The notes beneath the pieces were generated by a model. It worked only from the letters and a program-made list of their open reading frames with translations. It searched no databases and had not been told where the DNA came from. A stretch of DNA of 31,747 nucleotides from Clostridiales bacterium (lineage in GTDB: Bacteria > Bacillota > Clostridia > Oscillospirales > Oscillospiraceae), in NCBI GenBank assembly GCA_004556755.1, contig SFFW01000017.1, positions 1-31,747 of the forward strand. The letters are read 5' to 3'. Shown here in pieces: positions 12,931 through 22,275 of the stretch. The position numbers were made by a program, and so were the translations under genes. Position 1 is the first letter of the stretch, and each line of letters opens with the position of its first letter.

Positions 12931-14115
12931 TCAGCACTTTACAAGCGCAAGTATCACCTGCACCATTTTTTCGAGAGAGGACACGGGGATGTACTCATGC
13001 ACGCCGTGAAAGTTGACGCCGCCGGTGGAAAGGTTCGGACACGGCAGTCCCTCATACGACAGACGTGCGCCGTCGGTGCCGCCCCTGATGGGGACGATCT
13101 TCGGCTCGACGCCGGCGGCTTTGAACGCCGCCTCCGCATTATGCACAAGCTCCATGTGCGGAAGGATCTTCTCCTTCATATTGTAGTAGCTGTCCTTGAG
13201 CGTCAGCTCAAAGCTTCCCTCACCGTACACGCCGTTCAGGTAAGCGCACAGCTCCTCGACAAAGCGCTTTTTCGCCGCAAACTTTTCGGCGTCGTGATCT
13301 CTGATTATCATTGCGACACGGGCAAGCGTCTCGTTGCCCTCAATGTCGGAGACGTGGTAAAAGCCCTCGTAGCCCTCGGTGTGTGCCGGGGTCTCTGCCG
13401 CAGGCATACGGGAGACGAACTCGACCGCCATCAAAACCGCATTTTTCATCTTGTTCTTCGCCTCGCCGGGGTGGATGTTCACCCCATGTACGGTCACGAC
13501 CGCAGAGGCTGCGTTGAAGTTTTCATACTCCAGCTCGCCAAGCTCACCGCCGTCCACGGTGTACGCCGCCTTTGCCGGGAAACGGGAGAAGTCGAAGTGA
13601 TCGGCTCCGCAGCCGATCTCCTCGTCGGGGGTGAAGCATATCGCCATACCACGGTGTTTAAGCTCCGGATGCGCCTTCAGATGCTCCGCCGCCGTTACGA
13701 TCTCGGCGATGCCCGCCTTGTCATCCGCTCCGAGGAGGGTCGTTCCGTCCGTTATCACAAGCTCCTCGCCGACGCATTTGCCCAGCGAGGGAAAGTCCGA
13801 GAGCTTTATGTGTCCGGCGTCGCCGCCTTCGTATTTGATTATGCGGGGCTTCACGTTTTCGCCGCTTGCGTCCGGGGACGTGTCCATGTGTGCGATAAAG
13901 CCCAAAGGCTCTGCGCCCTCGACGCTTCCGGGCAGGAATGCGTACACTCTGCCGTAGCGGTCGAGCGTCACCCGCTCAAGCCCGATGGCGTTAAGCTCGC
14001 TCGCAAGATGCTCTGCAAGCCTGAGCTGCCGCTCCGTCGAGGGAACGGTGGCGGAATCCTCGCTCGACGTCGTGTGAAACGAAACGTAAGTCAAAAAGCG
14101 ATCCAAAACGTTCAT
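12931..14115 (-). CDS. pepT: Peptidase T (tripeptide aminopeptidase)
   Basis: A 394-residue M20-family di-zinc aminopeptidase that removes N-terminal residues from tripeptides in the cytoplasm. Metal and catalytic motifs are in order: IAHMDTSPDASG, TTLLGADDKAG, FTPDEEIGCGADHF, VDGGELGELEYENFN and the late GGTDGARLS and NFHGVHEY. The length is close to the usual 405-410. ATG at 14115 has AAAGGA 7 nt upstream; a GTG 18 nt earlier is less likely. It is the last gene of the long minus-strand run. Its ribosome site lies within the end of the DUF523 gene. Confidence 0.95.
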   Translation of the reverse strand: MNVLDRFLTYVSFHTTSSEDSATVPSTERQLRLAEHLASELNAIGLERVTLDRYGRVYAFLPGSVEGAEPLGFIAHMDTSPDASGENVKPRIIKYEGGDAGHIKLSDFPSLGKCVGEELVITDGTTLLGADDKAGIAEIVTAAEHLKAHPELKHRGMAICFTPDEEIGCGADHFDFSRFPAKAAYTVDGGELGELEYENFNAASAVVTVHGVNIHPGEAKNKMKNAVLMAVEFVSRMPAAETPAHTEGYEGFYHVSDIEGNETLARVAMIIRDHDAEKFAAKKRFVEELCAYLNGVYGEGSFELTLKDSYYNMKEKILPHMELVHNAEAAFKAAGVEPKIVPIRGGTDGARLSYEGLPCPNLSTGGVNFHGVHEYIPVSSLEKMVQVILALVKC

Positions 14116-14129
14116 AGCATAGTCCTTTC

Positions 14130-14558
14130 TCACAGGCTGCTTTCGCCCGAAACCTCGATCCCGTGCGCTTTTAGAAGCTCGGCGGTAACGCCGTCGCCGG
14201 GGATGAGCTTTCCCGAAAAGCTGCCGTCGTATATCGTCCCGCTCCCGCAGGATGGGCTGTTTTCTTTAAGAAGCGCCTTGCGTATGCCCAAGGTCTCGGC
14301 AAGGTACAGCGCAGCCTCGGCGCCCTTTTTAAACTGCACAGTCACGTCCCTTCCCTCCGAGGAAAAGACACCTCCGTCACGTCTTTCCGAGGGCGCTCTC
14401 GGCGTCGTAAGACCGCCGTATGCCTCCGGGCAGACGGGGATAAGCTCGTAGCTTTCGCAAAGCTTGTGCAGCTTATCGTCCGGCAGACGGTTGCTGCCGC
14501 CGTCGTATTTGCAGCAAAGCCCCAAAAGGCAGGCGGATACAAGAAGCTTGTCCCTCAT
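14130..14558 (-). CDS. DUF523 family protein (YbbK-like)
   Basis: A 142-residue protein matching the DUF523 pattern: VSACLLGLCCKYDGGSN near the start, VCPEAYGGLTTPR in the middle and LKENSPSCGSGTIYDGSF near the end. The conserved Cys residues (9, 14/15 and the SPSCG cysteine) suggest metal or thiol chemistry, but no activity is established for the family to my knowledge. The start overlaps the stop of the rhomboid-like gene by four bases (ATGA), and pepT begins 14 bp after its stop, so the three genes are co-transcribed. Confidence 0.85.
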   Translation of the reverse strand: MRDKLLVSACLLGLCCKYDGGSNRLPDDKLHKLCESYELIPVCPEAYGGLTTPRAPSERRDGGVFSSEGRDVTVQFKKGAEAALYLAETLGIRKALLKENSPSCGSGTIYDGSFSGKLIPGDGVTAELLKAHGIEVSGESSL

Positions 14559-15106
14559 CGTCTCATACCTATGACCGCGCCGGCGGTACCGCCCGCAATG
14601 CGGGTGAGCAGCGCCGTATTGTCGCCGATCGGCACACCGGAGACTATCTCTCCGCTGATGTACAGCACCAAAACGAGTATGAATGTGATGGGGATGTAGC
14701 CGCTGCGCATACCCGCAAGCGACGCCATGATTATCAGCATGAACACCACCGCCGACGCACCCATAAGCACGCCTGGGAAAAACAGCCAGTGGACAAGTCC
14801 CGACACGAGCGCCGTCACCAAAATACCGCCCAAGATGTTTCCGCTGCCGTAGCGCTGCTCAAGCGTGGGGCAAAGCAGCAGTATCATCATAATGTTCGAT
14901 ATGAAGCTGCGGTAGTCGGGGTGTCCGAGTACATGGAGTATGAATCTCGGATATGTAAGCAGGTCGGACAGCGACGAGTGGTACACCGAAAACAGCAGAC
15001 TGTTCGTCCCGCCGAGGTACTTCTCCAGCATCAGCGCAGCAAAGGACAGCAGCGCAAAGGTCAGCGCCACGGGGGAGTTGTACTGGAATCTGACCATCTT
15101 TTTCAT
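14555..15106 (-). CDS. Rhomboid-like membrane protein, catalytic His apparently missing
   Basis: A 183-residue protein with about six membrane segments. The rhomboid features are the TM2 region with His62 and Asn71 (HPDYRSFISN), a helix ending in LEQRYG, and a Ser in the TM4 motif GASA (Ser118). In TM6, where active rhomboids have AHLGG..AG, this protein has TRIAGGTAG with Arg169 at the His position. The second TM2 His is Ser67. It may therefore be an inactive pseudo-rhomboid that binds membrane clients rather than cutting them. Alignment by eye over short motifs is the basis. Both ends overlap neighbours by ATGA. Confidence 0.75.
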   Translation of the reverse strand: MKKMVRFQYNSPVALTFALLSFAALMLEKYLGGTNSLLFSVYHSSLSDLLTYPRFILHVLGHPDYRSFISNIMMILLLCPTLEQRYGSGNILGGILVTALVSGLVHWLFFPGVLMGASAVVFMLIIMASLAGMRSGYIPITFILVLVLYISGEIVSGVPIGDNTALLTRIAGGTAGAVIGMRR

Positions 15107-15612
15107 TTCAGCTTCTCCAATGCGTTTTTGTAGTGCTGTGCCGTTCTGTCGTCAAAGCAGACCATGCGGACACGCTCGATCTCGGGATGCTCGCTGAGAT
15201 ATTCGGCAATGGCATTTATTGCGATGGGAGCCGCCTTGTCCAGCGGAAAGGCGTAGACCCCCGTGGATATCGACGGGAAGTCAACGGTCTTGCAGCCGTT
15301 TTCCGACGCCAGCACAAGGCAATTGCGGTAGCACGAGCGCAGAAGCTCCGCCTCGTGTCTGCCGCCGCCGTGCCACACGGGTCCGGGGGTGTGGATAACG
15401 TACTTTGCCGGGAGCTTGTAGCCCTTTGTTATCTTCGCCTCGCCCGTCTTGCAGCCGCCGAGGGTACGGCACTCCTCCAAAAGCTCTTTGCCTGCCGCTC
15501 TGTGTATGGCGCCGTCAACGCCCCCGCCGCCGAGCAGGGAGCAGTTTGCGGCGTTGACTATCGCATCGACGCTCTGCTTGGTTATATCTCCTCTGATTAT
15601 CTCAATGTTCAT
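15103..15612 (-). CDS. Macrodomain protein, probable O-acetyl-ADP-ribose deacetylase
   Basis: A 169-residue single macrodomain of MacroD/YmdB type. It has IEIIRGDIT and DAIVNAANCSLLGGGGVDGAIHRAAG for ADP-ribose binding, and the phosphate loop PSISTGVYAFPLDKAA. These enzymes hydrolyse O-acetyl-ADP-ribose or remove mono-ADP-ribose from proteins. ATG at 15612 follows the clpE stop by 5 bp with GGTGA as ribosome site. A GTG at 15621, overlapping the clpE stop as GTGA, is the alternative and would add three residues. It is co-transcribed with clpE. Confidence 0.92.
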   Translation of the reverse strand: MNIEIIRGDITKQSVDAIVNAANCSLLGGGGVDGAIHRAAGKELLEECRTLGGCKTGEAKITKGYKLPAKYVIHTPGPVWHGGGRHEAELLRSCYRNCLVLASENGCKTVDFPSISTGVYAFPLDKAAPIAINAIAEYLSEHPEIERVRMVCFDDRTAQHYKNALEKLK

Positions 15613-15617
15613 GCTTT

Positions 15618-17954
15618 TCACCGTTTTCTGATCTCAATTTTCACTTTGCCGTCGGCGGCGGAGAGCCTTATGCGTCCGACGTTTTCGCCGTGCTTTTCGA
15701 TTATCTTTGCCGCAACGGGGTCCTCAAGGTCCTTCTGTATCGTTCTGCGAAGACTGCGTGCGCCGTACTTGACGGAGTAGCTCTTTTCGACGAGGTAGTC
15801 TATGAGGCTGTCGTCCCAAGTAAGCGCAATGCCGCTTTCGGATATCGCCGCCTTAGTCTCGCCGAGCATCAGCTCCGCAATGCGGCGGAAGTCGTCCTCG
15901 GTGAGCTTGTTGAAGTACACGATCTCATCCACACGGTTTATAAACTCCGGGCGCAGGAAGTCATTGAGCGCCTTCATGGCTCGCTCCTGCCCCATGTCGC
16001 TAACGCTGCCGCCGAAGCCCAGTGAGCCGCTGCCGGTATTGGAGCCTGCGTTCGTGGTCATTATAATAACGGCGTTTTCAAAGTTTACGGTCCTGCCCTG
16101 TGCGTCGGTTATTCTGCCGTCGTCAAGTATCTGGAGCAGGATATTCAAAACGTCGGGATGCGCCTTCTCGATCTCGTCAAACAGCACGACCGAGTAGGGC
16201 TTGCGCCGTATCTTCTCGGTGAGCTGTCCCGCCTCGTCGTAGCCGACGTAGCCGGGAGGCGAGCCGATGATTCTGGAAACGGAGAACTTCTCCATGAACT
16301 CGGACATATCGAGCCTTATTAGGCTCTCCGGCGAATTGAAAAGATCCTCTGCAAGACGCTTTACAAGCTCGGTCTTTCCGACGCCGGTGCCGCCGACGAA
16401 TATGAAGCTTGCGGGCTTGCGCTTTGCTTTAAGCCCCACTCTGCTCCTTGCGATGGCGGCACAAACCGCCTTTATCGCCTCGTCCTGTCCGACGATGTGC
16501 GCACGGAGCCTGTCGCCGAGTCCCTCAAGACGGCGGAATTCGTCCTCCTTTATGCTGCTTGCGGGGATCTTCGTCCACAGCTCGATTATGCGTGCAAGGT
16601 TATCGACCGTAAGTTCCGGTCTGCCGCTTTCATCAAGCTCTTTGAGCTCCTTTTCACGGGTCATTTCCTTGCCCCGCAGTATCGTAATGCGCTCGTAGCG
16701 TTTGTTGAGCTGCTCGTCGGCATCCTCGCCCTTCGGCGGCTCTGCGCTCATCAGCGCTTCACGCTCAAAGCGCAGGTTGTCGAGGTCACGCTGCGCCTCG
16801 ATGCGGCGGTTTATGCTCTCGTCCTTGAGGTTCACGTCGGAGCAGGCCTCGTCGATGAGGTCTATCGCCTTATCCGGCAGGAAGCGGTCGGTTATATAGC
16901 GCTCCGACAGGCGCACCGCCTCGGCGCACATTTCGTCGCTGATCTTAACGCCGTGGTAGTCCTCGTAGTAGTGGGCGATGCCCTTTAGTATCTCGATACT
17001 GTCCTGAATTGACGGCTCGTTTATCGTCACGGGCTGGAACCTGCGTTCAAGCGCCGAGTCCTTTTCGATGTGCTTGCGGTACTCGGTGAAGGTGGTGGCG
17101 CCGATGACCTGTATCTCGCCCCTCGAAAGTGCAGGCTTTAGGATGTTTGCGGCGTTCATGCTGCCCTCGGCGTCGCCTGCGCCGACGATGTTGTGTACCT
17201 CGTCGATGACGAGTATCACGTTGCCCTGACGCCGTATCTCCTCGATAAGTCCCTTCATGCGGCTCTCGAACTGACCTCTAAACTGCGTTCCCGCAACAAG
17301 GGCGGTGAGGTCAAGAAGATAGACCTCCTTGTTTTGAAGCTTTAACGGCACCTGCTCCGAGGCGATCCTCTGCGCAAGTCCCTCCGCCACGGCGGTCTTG
17401 CCGACGCCCGGCTCACCGATGAGACAGGGGTTGTTCTTCTGGCGGCGGTTGAGTATCTGAATGACCCGCTCCAGCTCCTCCTTGCGCCCTATCATACTGT
17501 CGAGCTTTCCTTCTCTTGCCCTCTCTGTCAGGTTTATGCAATAGCTGTCAAGGTAGCTTTTCTTGACGGGTCGGGGGCTTTCCCTGCGCTCCGAGGCTGC
17601 GCCTCCGTCGCCGTTATCGTCCGACTTTTCCGCATTCTGACCGCCGAAAAGACGGTTTAAAAACGGGAAGGTAGCCGTTTTGCCGTCGTCACCGTCGGAG
17701 TCGTCACCGTCGGTATCGTCGAGCCTTGCAAGCTCCTCAATACCGTCGAGCGCACCCATCATCTCCCCGGTCAGGTTGTCGAGGTCCTCGTCGGAGATCC
17801 CCATTCTGTCCATAAACTCGTCAACGGGCTTTATGTGCAGCTCTCTTGCGCACTTGAAGCAAAGTCCTTCGTTCTTTGTTTCGCCGTTTTCGATCTTCGT
17901 AATAAACACGATCGCAATATTCTTTCCGCATCGTGAGCAAAGTCTTTTCTGCAT
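15618..17954 (-). CDS. clpE: ClpE-type AAA+ unfoldase with N-terminal zinc finger
   Basis: A 778-residue HSP100 ATPase. Residues 6-35 form a CxxC...CxxC zinc finger (Cys6, 9, 32, 35), as in ClpE and McsA, in place of the paired Clp N repeats. After an acidic linker (about 78-120) come AAA domain 1 (Walker A GEPGVGKT at 180-187, Walker B VILVIDEVHNI), a short coiled middle region, and AAA domain 2 (GGTGVGKT, VVLFDEIEKAHPDV). The loop LGF in GSLGFGGS corresponds to the IGF-type ClpP contact, so it should feed ClpP; no clpP is in the window. GGAG lies 6 nt before ATG 17954. No CtsR box is evident and it sits inside a housekeeping operon, so stress control would have to act otherwise. Confidence 0.93.
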   Translation of the reverse strand: MQKRLCSRCGKNIAIVFITKIENGETKNEGLCFKCARELHIKPVDEFMDRMGISDEDLDNLTGEMMGALDGIEELARLDDTDGDDSDGDDGKTATFPFLNRLFGGQNAEKSDDNGDGGAASERRESPRPVKKSYLDSYCINLTERAREGKLDSMIGRKEELERVIQILNRRQKNNPCLIGEPGVGKTAVAEGLAQRIASEQVPLKLQNKEVYLLDLTALVAGTQFRGQFESRMKGLIEEIRRQGNVILVIDEVHNIVGAGDAEGSMNAANILKPALSRGEIQVIGATTFTEYRKHIEKDSALERRFQPVTINEPSIQDSIEILKGIAHYYEDYHGVKISDEMCAEAVRLSERYITDRFLPDKAIDLIDEACSDVNLKDESINRRIEAQRDLDNLRFEREALMSAEPPKGEDADEQLNKRYERITILRGKEMTREKELKELDESGRPELTVDNLARIIELWTKIPASSIKEDEFRRLEGLGDRLRAHIVGQDEAIKAVCAAIARSRVGLKAKRKPASFIFVGGTGVGKTELVKRLAEDLFNSPESLIRLDMSEFMEKFSVSRIIGSPPGYVGYDEAGQLTEKIRRKPYSVVLFDEIEKAHPDVLNILLQILDDGRITDAQGRTVNFENAVIIMTTNAGSNTGSGSLGFGGSVSDMGQERAMKALNDFLRPEFINRVDEIVYFNKLTEDDFRRIAELMLGETKAAISESGIALTWDDSLIDYLVEKSYSVKYGARSLRRTIQKDLEDPVAAKIIEKHGENVGRIRLSAADGKVKIEIRKR

Positions 17955-18002
17955 GATCTACTCCAATCTGCCGCCGAGCGGCTCTCTTTATAAATAGACG
18001 CA

Positions 18003-19010
18003 TCACCATAGGTCTGCGTGTGTGTTCTGAATTATGACCGCACTGTCTCCGCAGTACAGTCCCGTTATGCCGGCGTTTAAGTCCGCCGTGTCTTTGAGCT
18101 TTAGGTTTTTGCCGTAAAGCCTTGCCGTGTCACGGTCGAGCGCAAGCACTTCCCCATCATTTGCCGCAAGCGAAATGAGCATCTTCGTTTCCGCCGTACC
18201 GCACTTTTTGAGGCTTGCGTCAAGGCTCAGAAGCTGCCCGTCGCCGCCGCTTGCGTGACGGCGCAGTTCAAGCACGACCCCGTCGGGCGTAAAGGCAAAA
18301 AGTCCGAGCGCCCTGTCGCCGTAGTCATACTTATCAGTGTCGCCTGATGTGTCCGAGATATACGCCGCCGTCTCGGTCACAAGGCACAGCGCATCGTCTC
18401 CGAACCACTGCGCCCCGCTCGGCTGCCCGACGCCCTCGTTTTTTGCGAGCGTCTCGCCCGTTTCCGTCGAGATGAAAAGCACGGCGTCGTCCCGCAGTAC
18501 GGCAAGCGTCTCGCCGTCGGGCGAGAGCGTCGCCATGAAAACGACGTTTTCTGCGCTGTACCATTTATACACTGCCGAAAAATCCGTGTCAAGCACCGTG
18601 ACGCAGGCGGCGCAGCCCGCCTTCTCCGTGCAAAGCACGGCTCCTTCTTCGCCAAGGCAGGCATAAATGAGCCTGCCGGGGGACGTGAAGCTTTTCGTCT
18701 CTCCGCTCTCGTCGAGCAAAAGAAGCTTTCTTGCGCCCTTATCCCAGATAAGGCAGCGGTCGCCGTCTGTCACGGCTCTCGGCTCGCTCATGTTAAGGCT
18801 CATGCTGTTCAGGGTATCGCCCTCAAGGTCGTACTGCCGCAGCTCGTTCGGAGTGTACCACACAAGGCTCTCTCCGGCCGAGGCAAAGCTTTGGTTTTCG
18901 TCCGGCACGAAATCGAAGCCCTCGTCAGGCTCCCGATGCCGTGTGGTGAGGAAAAGCAGCGCAAGCGTGGCTACGGCTGCAAGTACGAGAAAAAGGGTCT
19001 TTTTGCGCAT
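18003..19010 (-). CDS. Membrane-anchored propeller-like protein (DUF5711 type)
   Basis: A 335-residue protein with one N-terminal membrane segment (about residues 4-21, TLFLVLAAVATLALLFL). The extracytoplasmic domain has recurring strands such as LVWYTPNELRQYD, RCLIWDKGARKLLLLD, TLAVLRDDAVLFIS and GEVLALDRDTARLYG, spaced about 40 residues apart, suggesting a beta-propeller. DUF5711 is my best family guess. The function is unknown. Its ribosome site lies in the end of truA (GGAAGGAC), so it is translated from the same transcript, with clpE 48 bp downstream. Confidence 0.75.
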   Translation of the reverse strand: MRKKTLFLVLAAVATLALLFLTTRHREPDEGFDFVPDENQSFASAGESLVWYTPNELRQYDLEGDTLNSMSLNMSEPRAVTDGDRCLIWDKGARKLLLLDESGETKSFTSPGRLIYACLGEEGAVLCTEKAGCAACVTVLDTDFSAVYKWYSAENVVFMATLSPDGETLAVLRDDAVLFISTETGETLAKNEGVGQPSGAQWFGDDALCLVTETAAYISDTSGDTDKYDYGDRALGLFAFTPDGVVLELRRHASGGDGQLLSLDASLKKCGTAETKMLISLAANDGEVLALDRDTARLYGKNLKLKDTADLNAGITGLYCGDSAVIIQNTHADLW

Positions 19011-19017
19011 TTTGTGG

Positions 19018-19785
19018 TCAGTCCTTCCGCATCATCTCGCCGGCAGGACCGTCATACCAAACTCGGTTGAGATACAGACCCTGAGGCGGCATAGTGGGGC
19101 CGGTGAGCCGTCTGTCGCCGATCTCAAGCAGACGGGGAATATCCTCCGGCTCAAGCTTTCCGCAGGCTGCATATACCAATGTTCCCACTATCGCCCGACA
19201 CATATTGTACAGGAACCCGTCCGCACAGACGGAGACCGTTATAGTGTCGCCCTCTTTTTCCGCTCTGCACCGATAGACGGTGCGAACGGTGGTCTTTGTT
19301 TCCGTTCCGAGACTCCGCACGGCGGCAAAGTCGTGCGTCCCCTCAAATGCAAGCGCCGCCGCCTGCATACGCTCCATGTCGAGCCGCTTCGGATAGAAGC
19401 AGACCCGATCCCGAAGGAAGGGATCCCGGATGTTGGAGTTATATATTTTATAGATGTATTCTTTTTTTATACACGACGATATTGCGTTGAAATCCTCCGG
19501 CACCTCCGCTGCGTCGACAACGGCGATGTCGTCCGGCAGCCGAGTGTTCACGGCGAGCGCAAAGCAGTCGATGGGTATGCGGCAGTCGGTGCGGAAGTTT
19601 GCGCAGTAGCGCAGAGCGTGAACCCCGGCGTCGGTCCTACCGCAGCCCGTGAGCTTCACGGGATGCTCACAGATGCGCTCAAGCGCCGCCTGCACGGTCG
19701 CACACACGGACACGTCGTTTTTCTGCACCTGCCAGCCGTGATACTTCGACCCGTCATATCTTATTCTTAACGCTATGTTTCTCAT
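19018..19785 (-). CDS. truA: tRNA pseudouridine(38-40) synthase TruA
   Basis: A 255-residue enzyme that isomerises uridines in the anticodon arm of tRNAs. The catalytic Asp is in TGCGRTDAGVHAL near residue 52. Other family marks are YDGSKYHGWQ at the start, DFNAISSCIKKEYIYKI, and ADGFLYNMCRAIVGTL. The length is normal. It starts 3 bp after the ecfT stop, the usual Firmicutes order ecfA1-ecfA2-ecfT-truA. Confidence 0.96.
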   Translation of the reverse strand: MRNIALRIRYDGSKYHGWQVQKNDVSVCATVQAALERICEHPVKLTGCGRTDAGVHALRYCANFRTDCRIPIDCFALAVNTRLPDDIAVVDAAEVPEDFNAISSCIKKEYIYKIYNSNIRDPFLRDRVCFYPKRLDMERMQAAALAFEGTHDFAAVRSLGTETKTTVRTVYRCRAEKEGDTITVSVCADGFLYNMCRAIVGTLVYAACGKLEPEDIPRLLEIGDRRLTGPTMPPQGLYLNRVWYDGPAGEMMRKD

Positions 19786-19788
19786 GCC

Positions 19789-20586
19789 TTACAATCCGAA
19801 ATGCTTCATAACGAATACTGCGGCAAGAAAGACTGCGCCCGCAAGCATCGCCTCGAAGTCCGCCTTTTCGTATTTGAGCTGCTTGAGCCTCGTCCTGCCG
19901 TCGCCGCCGTGGTAGCAGCGGCTCTCCATTGCGATCGCAAGCTCGTCCGCACGGCGAAACGCCGAGATAAACAGCGGTACGAGGATGGGCAGCAGCGCCT
20001 TTGCACGGCGCATGATGCTGCCGCTTTCAAAGTCCGCTCCCCTCGCCTTCTGCGCCGACATTATCTTGTCCGTCTCCTCAATGAGCGTCGGTATGAATCT
20101 GAGCGCCATGCTCATCATCATGCTCATCTCATGCACGGGGATCTTGATCTTTTTGAGCGGTCTTAACAGACGCTCAAGTCCGTCCGTCAGCGCCATGGGG
20201 CTTGTCGTGTAGGTCAGCATGAAGGTGCCGACGATGAGCAGCACTATCCTCACCGACATGAAAAGCGCCTTTTTAAGACCCTCCCATGTGATTATCCAGC
20301 CCTCGATTATCGGCGTACCCTTCGTATAGAAGATATTGAGCAGCGCCGTCAGAACGATGACGATCACGAGGGGCTTGAGTCCCTTGAATGCGGTCTTGGG
20401 GTTTATCTTAGCAAGGTACATACACAGTCCGGTAATTGCGATGACAAAGGCATAGCCGATGAAATCCGCCGTGTTGAAAAGTCCCACGATGTAGACTATG
20501 ACGAGCAGCAGCTTCGTTCTCGGATCAAGGCGGTGCGCTATCGTGTTGCCCGGAAAATACTGACCTAGGGTGATGTCCTTCAGCAT
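19789..20586 (-). CDS. ecfT: ECF transporter transmembrane protein EcfT
   Basis: A 265-residue membrane protein that couples the EcfA1-EcfA2 ATPases to exchangeable vitamin-binding S components. It has about five or six membrane segments and the two coupling-helix motifs ending in ARG and SRC: AQKARGADF and AMESRCYHGG. The start HRLDPRTKLLL is typical. The gene start lies inside the end of ecfA2 (7-bp overlap). No S-component gene is in the window, as expected for a group II ECF module serving scattered S components. Confidence 0.95.
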   Translation of the reverse strand: MLKDITLGQYFPGNTIAHRLDPRTKLLLVIVYIVGLFNTADFIGYAFVIAITGLCMYLAKINPKTAFKGLKPLVIVIVLTALLNIFYTKGTPIIEGWIITWEGLKKALFMSVRIVLLIVGTFMLTYTTSPMALTDGLERLLRPLKKIKIPVHEMSMMMSMALRFIPTLIEETDKIMSAQKARGADFESGSIMRRAKALLPILVPLFISAFRRADELAIAMESRCYHGGDGRTRLKQLKYEKADFEAMLAGAVFLAAVFVMKHFGL

Positions 20587-21443
20587 TCTGCGCCACCTCC
20601 CGTCAAAGCGTTCAGCTCCTCAAGCAGTCGGGAGATCGTGTAAATAGACGGCGAGAGTGCTATCCCACGGCGGCGCAGCGCCATGCTCAGCTCCGTCGCA
20701 GCGGGGACCGCAAGTCCTATCGCTTTAAGCTCCTCCGGGTGCGAAAAGACCTCCTCCGGTGTTCCGTCAAACTCGATGTGACCGCCGTTAAAGACCACGA
20801 GCCTGTCCGCAAGCTTGGCTACGTCCTCCATGCTGTGGCTGACGATGATGACCGTGGAGCCGGTCTTTTCACGGTACTCGCATATGTTGCTCAGGATGCG
20901 GCGGCAGCCCTCCGGGTCAAGACCCGCAGTCGGCTCGTCGAGGATAAGCACGCCGGGGCGCATTGCGATAACGCCCGCTATCGCAACTCTGCGCTTCTGA
21001 CCGCCGGACAGCTCCAGCGGCGATTTGTCAAAGCAGTCCTCCGGCACGCCGACAAAGCCCGCAGCCTCACGCACACGCTCAGCGACCTCCGCTTCACTCA
21101 ATCCCATGTTCTTGGGACCGAAGGCGATGTCGTTAAACACCGTCTCCTCGAAAAGCTGGTACTCAGGATATTGAAACACAAGTCCGACTTTAAATCGCAC
21201 CTTTCTTGTCGCTTCCTTGGAGGCAAAAATATTCTCCCCGTCCACCGTCACGGTACCGGAGCTAGGCGCAAGCAGTCCGTTTAAATGCTGAATGAACGTG
21301 GACTTGCCCGACCCCGTGTGTCCGATAAGTCCGACAAGCTGCCCGCTCGGTATCTCTATATTTATATCGTCAATCGCAACCTTCTCAAACGGCGTTCCCG
21401 CACTGTAGACATGGCGCAATCCGCTCACTTTAATTTCTGACAT
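20580..21443 (-). CDS. ecfA2: ECF transporter ATPase EcfA2
   Basis: A 287-residue ATPase: Walker A GHTGSGKST, Q-loop VFQYPEYQLFEETV, signature LSGGQKRRVAIAGVIAM, Walker B VLILDEPTAGLDPEG and switch VSHSMEDV. The YPEYQLFE Q-loop and C-terminal extension identify the EcfA2 subunit. ATG at 21443 is chosen because AAAGGA lies 8-9 nt upstream within ecfA1 and the domain starts right after it; the overlap with ecfA1 is then 14 bp. It pairs with EcfA1 as a heterodimer. Confidence 0.95.
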   Translation of the reverse strand: MSEIKVSGLRHVYSAGTPFEKVAIDDINIEIPSGQLVGLIGHTGSGKSTFIQHLNGLLAPSSGTVTVDGENIFASKEATRKVRFKVGLVFQYPEYQLFEETVFNDIAFGPKNMGLSEAEVAERVREAAGFVGVPEDCFDKSPLELSGGQKRRVAIAGVIAMRPGVLILDEPTAGLDPEGCRRILSNICEYREKTGSTVIIVSHSMEDVAKLADRLVVFNGGHIEFDGTPEEVFSHPEELKAIGLAVPAATELSMALRRRGIALSPSIYTISRLLEELNALTGGGAEC

Positions 21444-22275
21444 TTCCGAATTCCTTTGCAATTTCATCGGCGCACTCCTCGACCGTAAGCGCCGTAAGCG
21501 GGAGCCTGTGTCCCGATTTGTTCAGCTCGTACAAAAGCTCCGTCGTAGCCGGAACGCCGAGTCCCTCGCTGCGCATAAGCTCGACCTGTGAGAACACCTC
21601 CTGCGGCGTTCCGTCGGCAACTATGCTGCCGTCCGACATGACGATGAGCCTGTCGGCGCCGATGCACTCCGACATATGATGCGTTATAAGCACGACCGTT
21701 ATGCCCCTCGTCCTGCACAGCTCCGTGACGGTCTTTATGACCTCGCTGCGACCCTTGGGGTCGAGCATTGCGGTAGGCTCGTCCAGCACCACGACCTCCG
21801 GGTCCATTGCGATGACCCCTGCGATAGCCACACGCTGCTTCTGTCCGCCGGACAGCAGGTGCGGTGCGTGAAGGCGGAATTCATACATATCGACCTGTTT
21901 AAGCGCTGCGTCTACTCGCCGTCTTATCTCCTCGGACGGTGCGCCGAGGTTTTCCGGTGCAAAGGCGACGTCGTCCTCAACGACGTTTGCGACTATCTGA
22001 TTGTCGGGGTTTTGGAACACCATGCCCACCTTGCGGCGTATGTCGAGCGTCTTCGTCTCGTCCGAGGTGTCCATCCCGTCGACAAGCACGCTGCCCGACG
22101 TCGGCAGCAGGATGGCGTTTAGGTGCTTTGCAAGCGTACTCTTGCCTGAGCCGTTATGTCCCAGCACGGCGACGAAGCTGCCCTTTTCTATCGTAAGGCT
22201 CACGCCCTTTAGGCTCTCCGTCTCGTCTCCGGGGTAAATGTAATGCAGATCTTTAATTTCAATTATTCCGTTCAT
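21430..22275 (-). CDS. ecfA1: ECF transporter ATPase EcfA1
   Basis: A 281-residue ATPase with Walker A GHNGSGKST, Q-loop VFQNPDNQIVANVVEDDVAF, signature LLSGGQKQRVAIAGVIAM, Walker B VVVLDEPTAMLDPKG and switch ITHHMSE. The NPDNQIVA Q-loop is the EcfA1 hallmark. The ATG directly follows the TAA of the methyltransferase gene, with GGGAGAG as ribosome site, so the ecf genes depend on transcription starting upstream of that gene. Confidence 0.95.
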   Translation of the reverse strand: MNGIIEIKDLHYIYPGDETESLKGVSLTIEKGSFVAVLGHNGSGKSTLAKHLNAILLPTSGSVLVDGMDTSDETKTLDIRRKVGMVFQNPDNQIVANVVEDDVAFAPENLGAPSEEIRRRVDAALKQVDMYEFRLHAPHLLSGGQKQRVAIAGVIAMDPEVVVLDEPTAMLDPKGRSEVIKTVTELCRTRGITVVLITHHMSECIGADRLIVMSDGSIVADGTPQEVFSQVELMRSEGLGVPATTELLYELNKSGHRLPLTALTVEECADEIAKEFGNVRN

